A DNA stretch of 17,385 bases from Firmicutes bacterium CAG:449 (GCA_000432895.1 FR889406.1:110971-128355); one strand, 5' to 3'; positions 1-8,687 are shown, numbered from the stretch's first letter. Numbers and translations are program-made. The notes: generated from the letters alone by a model not told the origin.

Positions 1-2
1 TC

Positions 3-356
3 TTTCCTATTATTTATCTAATTAATCATTATTTAGAAAATATATTTATTTTAAATTTTTTTAAATGGATTATTTATTCAATATTTTTATTTTTACTAAT
101 TTTAATTTTAAATTATTTTTTATTAAGAAAAAAGATTAAATTAGAATATTTAGGAATCGGTTGTTTTATCTCTAGTATTTTATTAACTTTTTTAACGTTT
201 ATTATCAATATAGTCTTTACTTATTTTCAAACAAAAGAAAAATATTATGGAGTTTTAACTAGTTATATTATTCTAATCTTATTTTTATATTTAATTTCTT
301 ATATTATCGTTTTAGGAAACCAAATTAATTATTTATTTTATAAAAAACATGTATAA
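3..356 (+). CDS. YihY/BrkB-family inner membrane protein, C-terminal part only
   Basis: An open frame runs in from before the window and ends at TAA 354-356, leaving about 117 visible residues. They are almost all hydrophobic and form three or more membrane segments. The end of the protein reads KEKYYGVLTSYI, then LYLISYIIVLGNQINYLFYKK. This matches the typical C-terminus of the YihY/BrkB (UPF0761, formerly misnamed RNase BN) family, where a YG-x-LG(A) segment leads into a last helix with a G-x-E/Q-(L/I)-N motif. The family is integral membrane and its transport substrate is not established. The stop lies 42 bp before clpP, so readthrough into clpP is possible. The family call rests on the C-terminal pattern only; the start and N-terminal half are outside the window. 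Confidence 0.62.
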   Translation, partial: FPIIYLINHYLENIFILNFFKWIIYSIFLFLLILILNYFLLRKKIKLEYLGIGCFISSILLTFLTFIINIVFTYFQTKEKYYGVLTSYIILILFLYLISYIIVLGNQINYLFYKKHV

Positions 357-398
357 AATTTCACTATTTTTCTTACACTAAAATATGAGGTTAAAAAC

Positions 399-971
399 AT
401 GAATATCATTCCTGCTGTAACACTACAAAATTTTGATGGCAGTAAAAGTTATGATTTATTTTCCTTACTATTAAAAGAAAGAATTATTATGTTAACTGGA
501 GAAATAAATGATGATTTAGCTAGCATTGTTATTTCTGAAATTTTATATTTAAATGCTTCTTCACCTAATGAGAAAATAACAATTTATATCAATTCTCCAG
601 GTGGATCAGTTTCTTCAGGGCTTGCTATATACGATGTAATGAAAAATATTACTTCACCAATTGAAACTATTGGAATGGGCTTATGCGCTTCTATGGGTGC
701 ATTTCTTCTTTCATCAGGAAGTAAAGGATATCGAAAAGCATTTCAAAATTGTGAGATAATGATTCACCAACCTTTAGGTGGAAGTAATGGGCAAGTTAGT
801 GATTTAGAAATTATGACCAACAGATTTATTTACTTAAAGAAAAAATTAAATAAAATTCTCGCTGAAAATACTTCTCAACCATTAGAAAAAATCAATAAAG
901 ATACTGATAGAAATTACTTTATGTCCAGTGAAGAAGCTTTAAAATATCATTTAATTGATGAAATAAAATAA
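399..971 (+). CDS. clpP: ATP-dependent Clp protease proteolytic subunit, with Asn at the catalytic Asp position
   Basis: 190 residues, full length for ClpP, the tetradecameric serine peptidase that degrades substrates unfolded by ClpX or ClpC ATPases in the cytoplasm. The start ATG follows an ATGAGG ribosome site by 8 nt. The core is intact: YINSPGGSVSSG at 63-74 (oxyanion region), the nucleophile Ser98 in CASMGAF, and His123 in MIHQPLGG. The third triad residue is unusual. The family consensus is DTDRDNF with the last Asp (172 in Bacillus/Staphylococcus numbering) catalytic, whereas here residues 168-174 read DTDRNYF, so position 172 is Asn. Listeria ClpP1 is known to carry the same Asn and to be nearly inactive without ClpP2. 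The gene sits near whiA and trxB as in Bacillus but is convergent to them. Annotation as ClpP is certain; stand-alone activity is doubtful. Confidence 0.95.
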   Translation: MNIIPAVTLQNFDGSKSYDLFSLLLKERIIMLTGEINDDLASIVISEILYLNASSPNEKITIYINSPGGSVSSGLAIYDVMKNITSPIETIGMGLCASMGAFLLSSGSKGYRKAFQNCEIMIHQPLGGSNGQVSDLEIMTNRFIYLKKKLNKILAENTSQPLEKINKDTDRNYFMSSEEALKYHLIDEIK

Positions 972-1000
972 TTATTTATATTCACTAGATAATAAATAAT
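971..1000. terminator. AT-only hairpin between convergent clpP and XRE gene
   Basis: A perfect 9-bp inverted repeat, ATTATTTAT (971-979) and ATAAATAAT (992-1000), flanks a 12-nt loop starting at the clpP stop codon and lying inside the end of the convergent XRE gene. On the minus strand it is followed by TATTTTATTTC. It is the only candidate terminator at this junction. It is weak because it contains no G-C pairs. Confidence 0.28.
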
Positions 1001-1220
1001 CTCTAATTCCCACAAACAATTCTGATAAATCAATATCTAAAGCAATAGCAATTTTTCTAAGTACTTTTAAAGAAGGGTTTCTTTTCCCATTTTCTAAATC
1101 AGATAAATAATTTTTATTAATATTAGCTTCTAAAGCTAAAGTTAAACTAGACATTTTTCTTTGCTTTCTTAAATAAGCAATTCTTTTTCCTAATTGATGA
1201 TATATATCGATATTATTCAT
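972..1220 (-). CDS. small XRE-family helix-turn-helix regulator
   Basis: 82 residues, nearly all one Cro/C1-type HTH domain (about residues 10-67). The recognition-helix region is NKNYLSDLENGKRNPSL, which carries the classic S-x-x-E-x-G-x-R-x-P-S signature. There is no sensing or oligomerisation domain beyond a short tail, so it probably acts as a dimeric DNA-binding regulator of unknown target. Its ATG overlaps the end of whiA by 8 nt (ATGAATAA), so it is translationally coupled and is the last gene of the uvrA-to-whiA operon. Its stop codon touches the clpP stop codon. In Bacillus the gene after whiA is crh, an HPr-like protein, and this protein is not Crh. Fold is confident; function is unknown. 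Confidence 0.85.
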   Translation of the reverse strand: MNNIDIYHQLGKRIAYLRKQRKMSSLTLALEANINKNYLSDLENGKRNPSLKVLRKIAIALDIDLSELFVGIRDYLLSSEYK

Positions 1221-2163
1221 TAACTAACTCCTGATATTTTTCATGAAATTTATTTAAAATATGATTAACACCTGATTTAGATAAAACAATTTGATATTCA
1301 TCTTTTAAACAATTCGCTATTTGATTTAAAGAATAATCCAAATTTGCTAAACGAATATCGGCAACAATTTTTTCTTTTTCTAAAAATAAATCATATACAC
1401 CAACTTTTTTTAAATATTCAATTTCCTTAGCTTGTTGTTCACCTTTAGCCAAACTTTTTTGATAATTAGCATTATAGCAAACCTGTATTCTATTTTCTGA
1501 ATTAAAATAGTCTTTTTCTATTCGCGCATTTTCAAATTCAAGTAAGCAATCATGAGAATAAATAATTGATAAAAAAGTTGCAATTTGATCAGCTTTTTTT
1601 AAATATAAAACATATCTATTTCTTCTTGGGAGAGCTTTAAAATCCATCGCTTTATTATTACGAAAACGATTTAATAATTTTAAAAAATAATGTGCATCTT
1701 CTTCATTAAAAACAACCATTTGCAAATGATAATTTTTTGAAGAAGGAGAATTGACACTACCTGAAGCTAAAAAAGCTCCTGCAAAAAAATATCTTAATCT
1801 TTCTTCTAAGACTAAACTATGAGGATTAGAAGGTAATCCATCTGAAAATAATTCAAGTTTTTCAAGAATTTCCATGACATTATCATTAATACTTATTTGA
1901 AAAACACTACCTTTATCAAAGTTAACTTTTCTAGAATAAGTAAAACTTGGAATTACTGAAAATAAAGATTTAAACAAAGTAAAAATCAATTTGGCAACTT
2001 TAGAATTTTCTGTTCTTAAAGTTAAAGTAGGTCCAATTAAATTCAAAATACCATTGACTTTACAATACCCTGAAAGTAAAGAAAGTTGCTCTTCTTTAGT
2101 TAACTCTAATAAGCAAATTTCTTCTTTTACTAATGTGGTAAATGTTGTAATTTTATTTTCCAT
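1213..2163 (-). CDS. whiA: DNA-binding protein WhiA
   Basis: 316 residues, normal for WhiA. The N-terminal two-thirds is a degenerate LAGLIDADG-homing-endonuclease fold without nuclease function, including AGAFLASGSVNSPSSKNYHL at about 128-147. The conserved link ENARIEKDYFNSENR follows at about 211-225, and a C-terminal helix-turn-helix near 265-305 ends in LSKSGVNHILNK, the family hallmark. WhiA controls sporulation genes in Streptomyces; in Bacillus it acts in chromosome segregation and division. Start: ATG with AGGTG about 9 nt upstream. It lies 24 nt after trxB and overlaps the XRE gene. In Bacillus it is preceded by yvcJ (rapZ) and yvcK, which are absent here between trxB and whiA, so the cluster is collapsed. 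Confidence 0.95.
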   Translation of the reverse strand: MENKITTFTTLVKEEICLLELTKEEQLSLLSGYCKVNGILNLIGPTLTLRTENSKVAKLIFTLFKSLFSVIPSFTYSRKVNFDKGSVFQISINDNVMEILEKLELFSDGLPSNPHSLVLEERLRYFFAGAFLASGSVNSPSSKNYHLQMVVFNEEDAHYFLKLLNRFRNNKAMDFKALPRRNRYVLYLKKADQIATFLSIIYSHDCLLEFENARIEKDYFNSENRIQVCYNANYQKSLAKGEQQAKEIEYLKKVGVYDLFLEKEKIVADIRLANLDYSLNQIANCLKDEYQIVLSKSGVNHILNKFHEKYQELVNE

Positions 2164-2187
2164 AATAAAAACACCTAATAAATTATA

Positions 2188-3099
2188 TCACTTTTTTAAC
2201 AAAAGATAATTAAGTATTTCTTGACTTGCTAACGCTCCATCTCCAGAAGCTACAATAATTTGACGTAAAGATTTATTAGTTACATCACCACTTGCAAAAA
2301 GTCCTTCTATACTTGTATGCATATTTTTATCTACAATAACAAAGCCTTTTTCATCTAAAATTGATTTATCTTCTATAAAAGATGTATTAGGAATTAAACC
2401 AACATATTCAAAAAGAACTTTTGTTTCAATAGTTTTTTCTTGTTTGGTTTCAACATTTTCTATAATTAAACTAGATAAATGATTTTCACCTAAAAATTCT
2501 TTAATAATGTAAGGAGTTAAAATTTCCACATTTTCCTTTTTGATTAATTCATCAAGATATTGTTTACTTCCTCTAAATTCATTACGGCGATGAATTAAAT
2601 ATACTTTACTAGCAATATTAGATAAATAAATGGCTTCTTCTAAAGCAGAATTACCACCACCTACAATAGCCATAATTTCATTTTTAAATAAATTACCATC
2701 ACATACTGCACAAGTTGAAATACCTTTAGAAATAAATTTTTTTTCACTAGGAAGATTTAAATATTTATTTTTTGTTCCTGAACATACTAAAACTGCTTCT
2801 ACTTGATAAATATTTTTATTCGTTTGAATAACGAACTCATTTTCTTTTTTTAAAGAAAGAACTTTTTCTCTAGTGACTTTAATATCATTTACTTTTAAAA
2901 CATTTTCATAATCTAAAGCTAAATCAAATCCAGAAATATGCTTAAAAGGCGGATAATTATCAATATCCGCGGTTAAATTAACTTTTCCACCAATTAATTC
3001 ATTTTCAAATAAAATAAAATTAATGCCCGCTCTTTTTAAATAAATGGATGTGGTAATTCCACTTGGGCCTGCTCCAATAATAGCAACTTGATATTTCAT
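2188..3099 (-). CDS. trxB: thioredoxin-disulfide reductase (NADPH)
   Basis: 303 residues. This FAD enzyme passes electrons from NADPH to thioredoxin in the cytoplasm. Motifs in order: FAD-binding GAGPSG at 9-14; redox-active CAVC with Cys130 and Cys133, followed by DG as in low-molecular-weight thioredoxin reductases; NADPH-binding GGGNSALEEA at 147-156; and HRRNEFR at 170-176. The HRR segment normally binds the 2'-phosphate of NADPH, so an NADPH enzyme is more likely than the ferredoxin-dependent type. The second FAD block is GLFASGDV at 266-273, followed by RQIIVASGDGALAS. It lies 8 nt after ppaX and 24 nt before whiA within the same operon. Confidence 0.95.
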   Translation of the reverse strand: MKYQVAIIGAGPSGITTSIYLKRAGINFILFENELIGGKVNLTADIDNYPPFKHISGFDLALDYENVLKVNDIKVTREKVLSLKKENEFVIQTNKNIYQVEAVLVCSGTKNKYLNLPSEKKFISKGISTCAVCDGNLFKNEIMAIVGGGNSALEEAIYLSNIASKVYLIHRRNEFRGSKQYLDELIKKENVEILTPYIIKEFLGENHLSSLIIENVETKQEKTIETKVLFEYVGLIPNTSFIEDKSILDEKGFVIVDKNMHTSIEGLFASGDVTNKSLRQIIVASGDGALASQEILNYLLLKK

Positions 3100-3107
3100 T
3101 TTTTCAC

Positions 3108-3743
3108 CTAAAATATGTTTTCTAAATTTTTAAAATTATTTATTAATAAATCTGGATTTAAAAGTGAATTATTTCTCCCTTTACTCCAAGAAACCAAAGA
3201 AGTATAAACATGTGCACTTTTTCCTGAATCTAAATCAGATTTATTATCACCAATAAATATTATTTGATTATTTTGTAAATTATAAACTTTTTTGATTAAT
3301 TCTAATCCTTCTGGAGAAGGTTTAGGATTTTTAACTTCATCTAAAGTTACTACCATATCAAAATATTTTGCTAAATCAAAACTAGATAGCATTTCTTCAC
3401 ATGAAGATTTAAAACGCGAAGTAAATAAAATAACTCTATATCCTTTTTTTCTTAAATAAATTAAAATTTCTTCTGCATAAGGATATAATTTTGCTTGTTC
3501 AAGAGTATGTTTTCTTGCATAATCATGATATGTATTTAATAAATCATCCATATCATTATTAAAATATTTTAAAAACATCGATTTTAAGGTTGGTCCTAAA
3601 AAAGAAATTTCTTCTTCTTTAGAAAGTTTATAATCAGGACGATAAGTTTTAAAAACTTCTCTATAGGAATTAATTACCAAATCATCAGTATTTAATAAAG
3701 TTCCATCTAAATCAAAAACAATCGTAGTAACTGTTTCAAACAT
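3108..3743 (-). CDS. ppaX: HAD-family pyrophosphatase PpaX
   Basis: 211 residues, a haloacid-dehalogenase phosphohydrolase with all four motifs: DLDGT at 11-15 (nucleophile Asp11, acid/base Asp13), Thr/Ser in FTSR at 107-110, Lys in NPKPSPE at 139-145, and GDNKSD at 165-170. The segment FLGPTLKSMF at 48-57 resembles the GP-x-L-x-x-x-F stretch of PpaX. Bacillus PpaX hydrolyses the pyrophosphate released when HPr kinase/phosphorylase dephosphorylates P-Ser-HPr, which fits the neighbourhood with hprK and lgt, the Bacillus order. Its ATG overlaps the lgt stop by one base (TAATG). Another HAD phosphatase (Gph-like) cannot be excluded by sequence alone; synteny decides it. Confidence 0.85.
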   Translation of the reverse strand: MFETVTTIVFDLDGTLLNTDDLVINSYREVFKTYRPDYKLSKEEEISFLGPTLKSMFLKYFNNDMDDLLNTYHDYARKHTLEQAKLYPYAEEILIYLRKKGYRVILFTSRFKSSCEEMLSSFDLAKYFDMVVTLDEVKNPKPSPEGLELIKKVYNLQNNQIIFIGDNKSDLDSGKSAHVYTSLVSWSKGRNNSLLNPDLLINNFKNLENIF

Positions 3744-4771
3744 TATTTTTCTTCCTTTTTATCTTCATTTTTTTCTGAAAGAGGTAGAGAATCTTTTTCT
3801 GCTTCACTACCAGAAATTACATTTGTATCAAGAACCTTTTTTTGCCATTTCTTTTCATATAAATGACAAAAAACTATACCTATAATTCCTAAAGCAATAA
3901 AAACAATTGACATAACAAATGATTTCATATTAGCTTTAGCTAAATCACTAGCGTTATTCACTCCCATAATAAATTTAGGATTTCTTAATGGTTCAAGAAT
4001 CATTCTAACAATTCCATACCAAATTAAATAACAGCACATTAAATCGCCATTAGCTAAATGAATTTTATTATTTGTTTTTTCTTTAATAAAATTAAATAAA
4101 GCTGGAAGAGCAAACATAATTAAACAAAAACCAATAACATTAACAACGCTTTCAATTAAAAATAAAGGCACTACCATTTGTGAAGAAGTTCCTTCACATA
4201 AATAATATAAGCCATCTGCTCCTTTAAATAGTTCACCATTAAAATTAGAAGTTGCCCAATTATTACCAGCAGCATTTAAGCTAATAGAAAGTCGATCTGT
4301 AATAAATGAAGGTAAAAAATTCCATTTATCAACACAAGAGCCATATACTTCTTGATTAAAAAAATTACCCCATCTTCCAATCGCTTGTGCAATTAAAATA
4401 GAAGGAACAATACAATCAGCAGCAATCAAAACTGGAATATTAGGTCTTCTTTTAATCATAAAGATAATTCCTACTACTGCCCCAAGAAGAACTCCACCTT
4501 GAATAGCAAGTCCACCTTCATATATTTTATAAATATCAGTAAATGGTTTACCTTCAGCAATAATCCACCATATTCTTGCTCCAATAATACCAGCAGGAAA
4601 GGCAATATATAAAAGGTTTTCAATTGCATTAGGATCATATCCTTTTTTCTTTAAAAAGTATTGTGATAATTTATATGTAGCAATCGCTCCAAGTAAAATA
4701 CATATAGCATAAAAAGCAATTTTAAAATTTCCAATTTCAATAATATTTTTACCTACAAACAAATTTTTCAT
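3743..4771 (-). CDS. lgt: prolipoprotein diacylglyceryl transferase
   Basis: 342 residues with about seven membrane helices. Lgt moves diacylglycerol from phosphatidylglycerol to the lipobox cysteine of prolipoproteins in the cytoplasmic membrane. Visible family blocks are GIIGARIWW at 61-69, YEGGLAIQGGVLLG at 84-97, the signature GRWGNFFNQEVYG at 132-144 (with the essential Arg133), and YGIVRMILEPLRNP near 260. It is longer than the Bacillus enzyme (about 270). The extra length is an insertion after the signature (about 145-195) and a highly charged hydrophilic tail of roughly 40 residues, rich in Lys and Glu, probably cytoplasmic. The stop and start overlap hprK by 4 nt (ATGA), implying coupled translation. 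A surplus of lipoproteins elsewhere in the genome would be expected. Confidence 0.95.
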   Translation of the reverse strand: MKNLFVGKNIIEIGNFKIAFYAICILLGAIATYKLSQYFLKKKGYDPNAIENLLYIAFPAGIIGARIWWIIAEGKPFTDIYKIYEGGLAIQGGVLLGAVVGIIFMIKRRPNIPVLIAADCIVPSILIAQAIGRWGNFFNQEVYGSCVDKWNFLPSFITDRLSISLNAAGNNWATSNFNGELFKGADGLYYLCEGTSSQMVVPLFLIESVVNVIGFCLIMFALPALFNFIKEKTNNKIHLANGDLMCCYLIWYGIVRMILEPLRNPKFIMGVNNASDLAKANMKSFVMSIVFIALGIIGIVFCHLYEKKWQKKVLDTNVISGSEAEKDSLPLSEKNEDKKEEK

Positions 4772-5703
4772 ATTTCTCTCTTCTTTCTTAAAAGTTCATT
4801 CATTCTATTTTCAAATTCAAATGAAGAATCAAATCCATCATCTTTTAATTTTAAATTTGTAACTGCAACTTCAATAATTTCCGCCATTGATCTAGCTCCA
4901 GAAACAGGTAAATTTAATAAAGGTATATTCACACCTAAAATTTGATAATATTGAACATTATTACCTAATCTATCAAAAGGTTTATCTTGCTCAAAAGGAA
5001 CTAAATTTATCACATAGGAAATTTTTTTTCTTCTCACTAATGAGTTAATTCCAAATAATCTTTTAATATCAATAATTCCAATACCTCTAACTTCCATCTC
5101 ACCTACTAATAATTCAGGAGCTTCTCCAATCAATTCATTTCTAATATAAGAAATATCAATTCGATCATCGGCTACTAATTTATGACCTTTTTTTACTAAT
5201 TCAAGAGTTGTCTCAGATTTACCAATACCAGATTGTCCCATAATAATAACACCCATTGAATAAATTTCCACTAATGAAGCATGAATACTAGTGGTTGGCG
5301 CTAATTTTTCTTGTAAATAACTAAATGTTGCATTAGTTAAATTAGAAGATGACATTCCTGTTGATAAAATTGGAAAACTTTTCTTTTTAGCAATATTTAA
5401 TAAATCACTAGGACATTCTTGATTCCAAGTCAAAATAATAGCTGGGCATTCATCATTAGTTAAAAAATCATATGCTTTAATTAAATCTTCTTTTTTGGCT
5501 TGATTAATATAAATAATTTCTCTATGTCCTAAAACAACAATATAGTTTTTATTTGTTGCATCAAAAAAACCAGTTAGTTCAAAACCAGGACGATTTATTT
5601 GCATAAATTGTATTTTCCTAGTTTTTAAAGATTGATAGCCGCTTAAAACAATTAAACCAAAATGTTGAGCGTATTCTTGAAGTGTAACAAATTTATTAGA
5701 CAT
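4768..5703 (-). CDS. hprK: HPr(Ser) kinase/phosphorylase
   Basis: 311 residues, standard length. This hexameric enzyme phosphorylates and dephosphorylates Ser46 of HPr, controlling sugar uptake by the PTS and CcpA-dependent catabolite repression. The N-terminal domain covers about 1-130. The kinase domain has HASLVEIYSMGV at 141-152, Walker A GQSGIGKSET at 156-165, the catalytic acidic pair in LVADDRI at 176-182, and the family signature EMEVRGIGIIDIKRLFG at 202-218. Start ATG follows AAGG. It ends in TGA overlapping the lgt start and lies 35 nt after uvrA, the order known from Bacillus. Its presence implies HPr with Ser46 and probably CcpA elsewhere in the genome. Confidence 0.97.
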   Translation of the reverse strand: MSNKFVTLQEYAQHFGLIVLSGYQSLKTRKIQFMQINRPGFELTGFFDATNKNYIVVLGHREIIYINQAKKEDLIKAYDFLTNDECPAIILTWNQECPSDLLNIAKKKSFPILSTGMSSSNLTNATFSYLQEKLAPTTSIHASLVEIYSMGVIIMGQSGIGKSETTLELVKKGHKLVADDRIDISYIRNELIGEAPELLVGEMEVRGIGIIDIKRLFGINSLVRRKKISYVINLVPFEQDKPFDRLGNNVQYYQILGVNIPLLNLPVSGARSMAEIIEVAVTNLKLKDDGFDSSFEFENRMNELLRKKREI

Positions 5704-5738
5704 ATCTTAACCTTGAAACAATAATAACAAAACTTTTT

Positions 5739-8588
5739 CTATTCTTCAATTATTTGCATTCTTTTCTTATCTCTAGATAAAATCTTCTTCAAATATTGGC
5801 CTGTATATGAAGTAGGATATTCGCTTACTTCTTCTGGAGTACCCTTAACAACAATACTTCCTCCTCCTTCTCCACCTTCAGGTCCTAAATCAATAATATA
5901 ATCAGCACATTTAATAACATCTAAATTATGTTCAATAACTAAAACTGAATTTCCACCTGCTACAAGAGCTTTTAATACTTCAAGTAAACAACGAATATCA
6001 TCAATATGTAATCCAGTAGTTGGTTCATCTAAAATATATAAAGTTTTACCAGTTGGCCTTTTAGAAAGTTCATAAGCAAGTTTAACTCTTTGAGCTTCTC
6101 CACCAGAAAGTGTAGTAGATGATTGACCTAATTTGATATAACCTAAACCGACATCACATAAAGTCTTAACTTTACGATAAATAGAAGGAATATTTTCAAA
6201 AAAAGTTGTCGCATCTTCACAAGTCATTTCTAAAACATCATAAATATTTTTTCCCTTATAAGTAATTGCTAAAGTTTCATCGTTATATCTTCTTCCATGG
6301 CATTCTTCACATTGAACATAAACATCTGGAAAAAATGACATTGAAATTCTTTTAACTCCATCACCTTCACATGCTTCACACCTTCCACCTTTAACATTGA
6401 AAGAAAAATGACTCTTTGTATATCCTTTAGCTCTAGCATCTTTAGTAGAGGCAAATAAATCTCTAATATCATCAAAAACACCAATATATGTAGCAGGATT
6501 AGATCTAGGAGTTTTTCCAATTGGATCTTGAGAAATATTAATAACTTTATCAATATTCTCTAAGCCTTTAATTTGTTTAACTTTTCCTGCTTCCATTTTT
6601 GCTCGATTTAAATAATTATAAGTATTTTTATATAAAACTTCGGTTACTAAAGAGGATTTTCCTGATCCAGACACTCCAGTAACCAATACTAAACATCCTA
6701 AAGGAATTTTAACATTTACTTTCTTTAAATTATTGGCTTCTGCTCCGATTATTTCAATAAAATTACCATTACCTTTATTTCTAAAAGTTGAATATGGAAT
6801 AAATTTTTTACCTGATAAATAAAGTCCTGTTAATGAAGCAGGATTATTCATAACTTCTTCAGGAGTTCCCGCGGCAACAATATTTCCTCCATGTATTCCT
6901 GCGCCTGGACCAATATCAACTAGATAATCGCTTGCAAGCATAGTATCTTCATCGTGTTCAACCACAATTAAAGTATTTCCTAAATCTCTCATTTGTTTTA
7001 AAGAAGCAATAAGTTTATCATTATCTCTTTGATGTAAACCAATAGATGGTTCATCTAAAACATATAATACTCCTGTTAAACGAGAACCAATTTGAGTGGC
7101 CAAACGAATTCTTTGAGCTTCTCCGCCTGATAAAGTCATGGCCATTCTAGATAAAGAAAGATAATCTAAACCAACATTAATTAAAAAATTAACTCTATTT
7201 TTTATTTCTTGTAAAACTAAACGAGCAATTTTTTCTTCTTCAATAGTTAATTTTAAATTTTCTAAAAACTTCTTTAATTCCGCTAAAGATAATTTACAAA
7301 CATCATAAATATTTAAATCATTAATTCTAACTGATAAAACTTGTTCATTAAGTCTAGCTCCATGACAAGTAGTGCATTCTTTATCACGCATATAAGTTTC
7401 AAACCAATCTCTTTTAAAAGAAGAATCAGTTTCACGATATAAACGATCAATCTTAGTTTTAATTCCTTCAAATCCTCTTCGATTCATAACATTCCCAGAA
7501 GAAGAAACAATTTTATAACTAACTGCATCATTGGTTCCAAAAAGTAAAATATCTTTTTGTTTTCTTGTTAAATCTTTATAAGGTATATCACGAGGGATTG
7601 CATAATAATCACATAAATATTTAAATTCTTGCCATTCAATATTATTACCATTTACTTGATTTTTAAAATAAGCAACCGCTCCTTGATTAATAGATAATTC
7701 GTCATTAGGAATCAACAAATCTTCAGCAACTTCTCTTTTAATACCAAGTCCACCACAATCTGGGCATGCTCCAAGAGGATTATTAAAAGAGAAAAATCTT
7801 GGTTCAAGTTCAGGCACAGAAAAGCCACATTTTAAGCATGAAGCATGTTCAGAAAATAATTGTTCGTTATTTTCATCTTTAACAATTACATAGCCATTAG
7901 AGACATCTAAAGCAACTTCAACTGAATCAAATACACGTGAAAAGGAATCTTCTTTTAAAATAAGACGATCCACCACAATCTCTATAAAGTGTTTTTTATT
8001 TTTTTCTAATTCACCAATTTCAGAAAATCTTTTAATTTCGCCATCTACTCTAAATCTTTCAAATCCTTTACCATGAAATTTTAACAAAGTATCTTTGTGT
8101 GTCCCTTTTTCATTTTTTACTAAAGGAGCCATGATATAAATTTTGCTACCTAATGTTCTTTGCATAATAATATCAACAATTTGTTTAGGAGTAAATTTAG
8201 TAATTCTTTCATGATGAATAGGACAATATGGAACACCAATTCGTGCAAAAAGCAATCTTAAATAATCATATATTTCAGTAACTGTTCCTACTGTTGAACG
8301 AGGATTATGAGAGGTTGTTTTTTGATCAATTGAAATTGCTGGAGACAATCCATCAATAGAATCAACATCTGGTTTTTCATTTCCACCTAAAAATTGTCTA
8401 GCATAACTAGACAATGATTCCATATATCTTCGTTCACCTTCGTTATAAATAGTATCAAAAGCTAAAGTAGATTTTCCCGATCCTGATACTCCAGTAAATA
8501 CAATTAATTTATTTTTAGGCAAAGTAATATCTATATTTTTTAAGTTATTTTCCCTTGCTCCTTTTACAATAATTTGATCAATACTCAT
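5739..8588 (-). CDS. uvrA: excinuclease ABC subunit A
   Basis: 949 residues from the ATG at 8588. An upstream in-frame TTG at 8603 is rejected as start because it overlaps the Shine-Dalgarno GGAG (8598-8601), which sits 9 nt before the ATG. UvrA is the damage-recognition ATPase of nucleotide excision repair, loading UvrB. Two ABC modules are intact: Walker A GVSGSGKST near 33, zinc finger CLKC...CPDC (251-278), CTTC at 405-408, signature LSGGEAQR near 486, Walker B LDEPSIGL near 511; then second Walker A GVSGSGKSS near 638, zinc finger CEAC...CEEC (737-763), LSGGEAQR near 827 and LDEPTTGL near 853. It ends in TAG and is the promoter-proximal gene of the minus operon. uvrB, often adjacent, is not in the window. 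Confidence 0.98.
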   Translation of the reverse strand: MSIDQIIVKGARENNLKNIDITLPKNKLIVFTGVSGSGKSTLAFDTIYNEGERRYMESLSSYARQFLGGNEKPDVDSIDGLSPAISIDQKTTSHNPRSTVGTVTEIYDYLRLLFARIGVPYCPIHHERITKFTPKQIVDIIMQRTLGSKIYIMAPLVKNEKGTHKDTLLKFHGKGFERFRVDGEIKRFSEIGELEKNKKHFIEIVVDRLILKEDSFSRVFDSVEVALDVSNGYVIVKDENNEQLFSEHASCLKCGFSVPELEPRFFSFNNPLGACPDCGGLGIKREVAEDLLIPNDELSINQGAVAYFKNQVNGNNIEWQEFKYLCDYYAIPRDIPYKDLTRKQKDILLFGTNDAVSYKIVSSSGNVMNRRGFEGIKTKIDRLYRETDSSFKRDWFETYMRDKECTTCHGARLNEQVLSVRINDLNIYDVCKLSLAELKKFLENLKLTIEEEKIARLVLQEIKNRVNFLINVGLDYLSLSRMAMTLSGGEAQRIRLATQIGSRLTGVLYVLDEPSIGLHQRDNDKLIASLKQMRDLGNTLIVVEHDEDTMLASDYLVDIGPGAGIHGGNIVAAGTPEEVMNNPASLTGLYLSGKKFIPYSTFRNKGNGNFIEIIGAEANNLKKVNVKIPLGCLVLVTGVSGSGKSSLVTEVLYKNTYNYLNRAKMEAGKVKQIKGLENIDKVINISQDPIGKTPRSNPATYIGVFDDIRDLFASTKDARAKGYTKSHFSFNVKGGRCEACEGDGVKRISMSFFPDVYVQCEECHGRRYNDETLAITYKGKNIYDVLEMTCEDATTFFENIPSIYRKVKTLCDVGLGYIKLGQSSTTLSGGEAQRVKLAYELSKRPTGKTLYILDEPTTGLHIDDIRCLLEVLKALVAGGNSVLVIEHNLDVIKCADYIIDLGPEGGEGGGSIVVKGTPEEVSEYPTSYTGQYLKKILSRDKKRMQIIEE

Positions 8589-8658
8589 AAATAAATTCTC
8601 CAAAATTATTTTATACTCTTTCTAAGAAAATCACTATAATTTAAATAATTTTTGTTAA

Positions 8659-8687
8659 TTGATTTATTGATGTTTAATAATTATAAT
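8659..8687 (+). promoter_or_regulatory. sigma-A promoter of the DUF308-like/CDF operon
   Basis: TTGATT (8659-8664), a 17-bp spacer and a perfect TATAAT (8682-8687). Transcription would begin near 8694, leaving a very short leader in which AAGAGG (8695-8700) is the ribosome site for ATG 8710. This rules out the ATG at 8689, which would lie upstream of the transcript start. Confidence 0.75.

Noticed and set aside
1991..2209. 72-codon plus-strand open frame across whiA
   Set aside because: Antisense shadow of whiA; no ribosome site and no recognisable protein.
6269..6553. 94-codon minus-strand frame inside uvrA
   Set aside because: Out-of-frame shadow of uvrA, which is intact through this region.
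8604..8658. A promoter for uvrA on the minus strand
   Set aside because: TATAGT- and TATAAA-like boxes exist but no -35 box at acceptable spacing; not reported as a feature.
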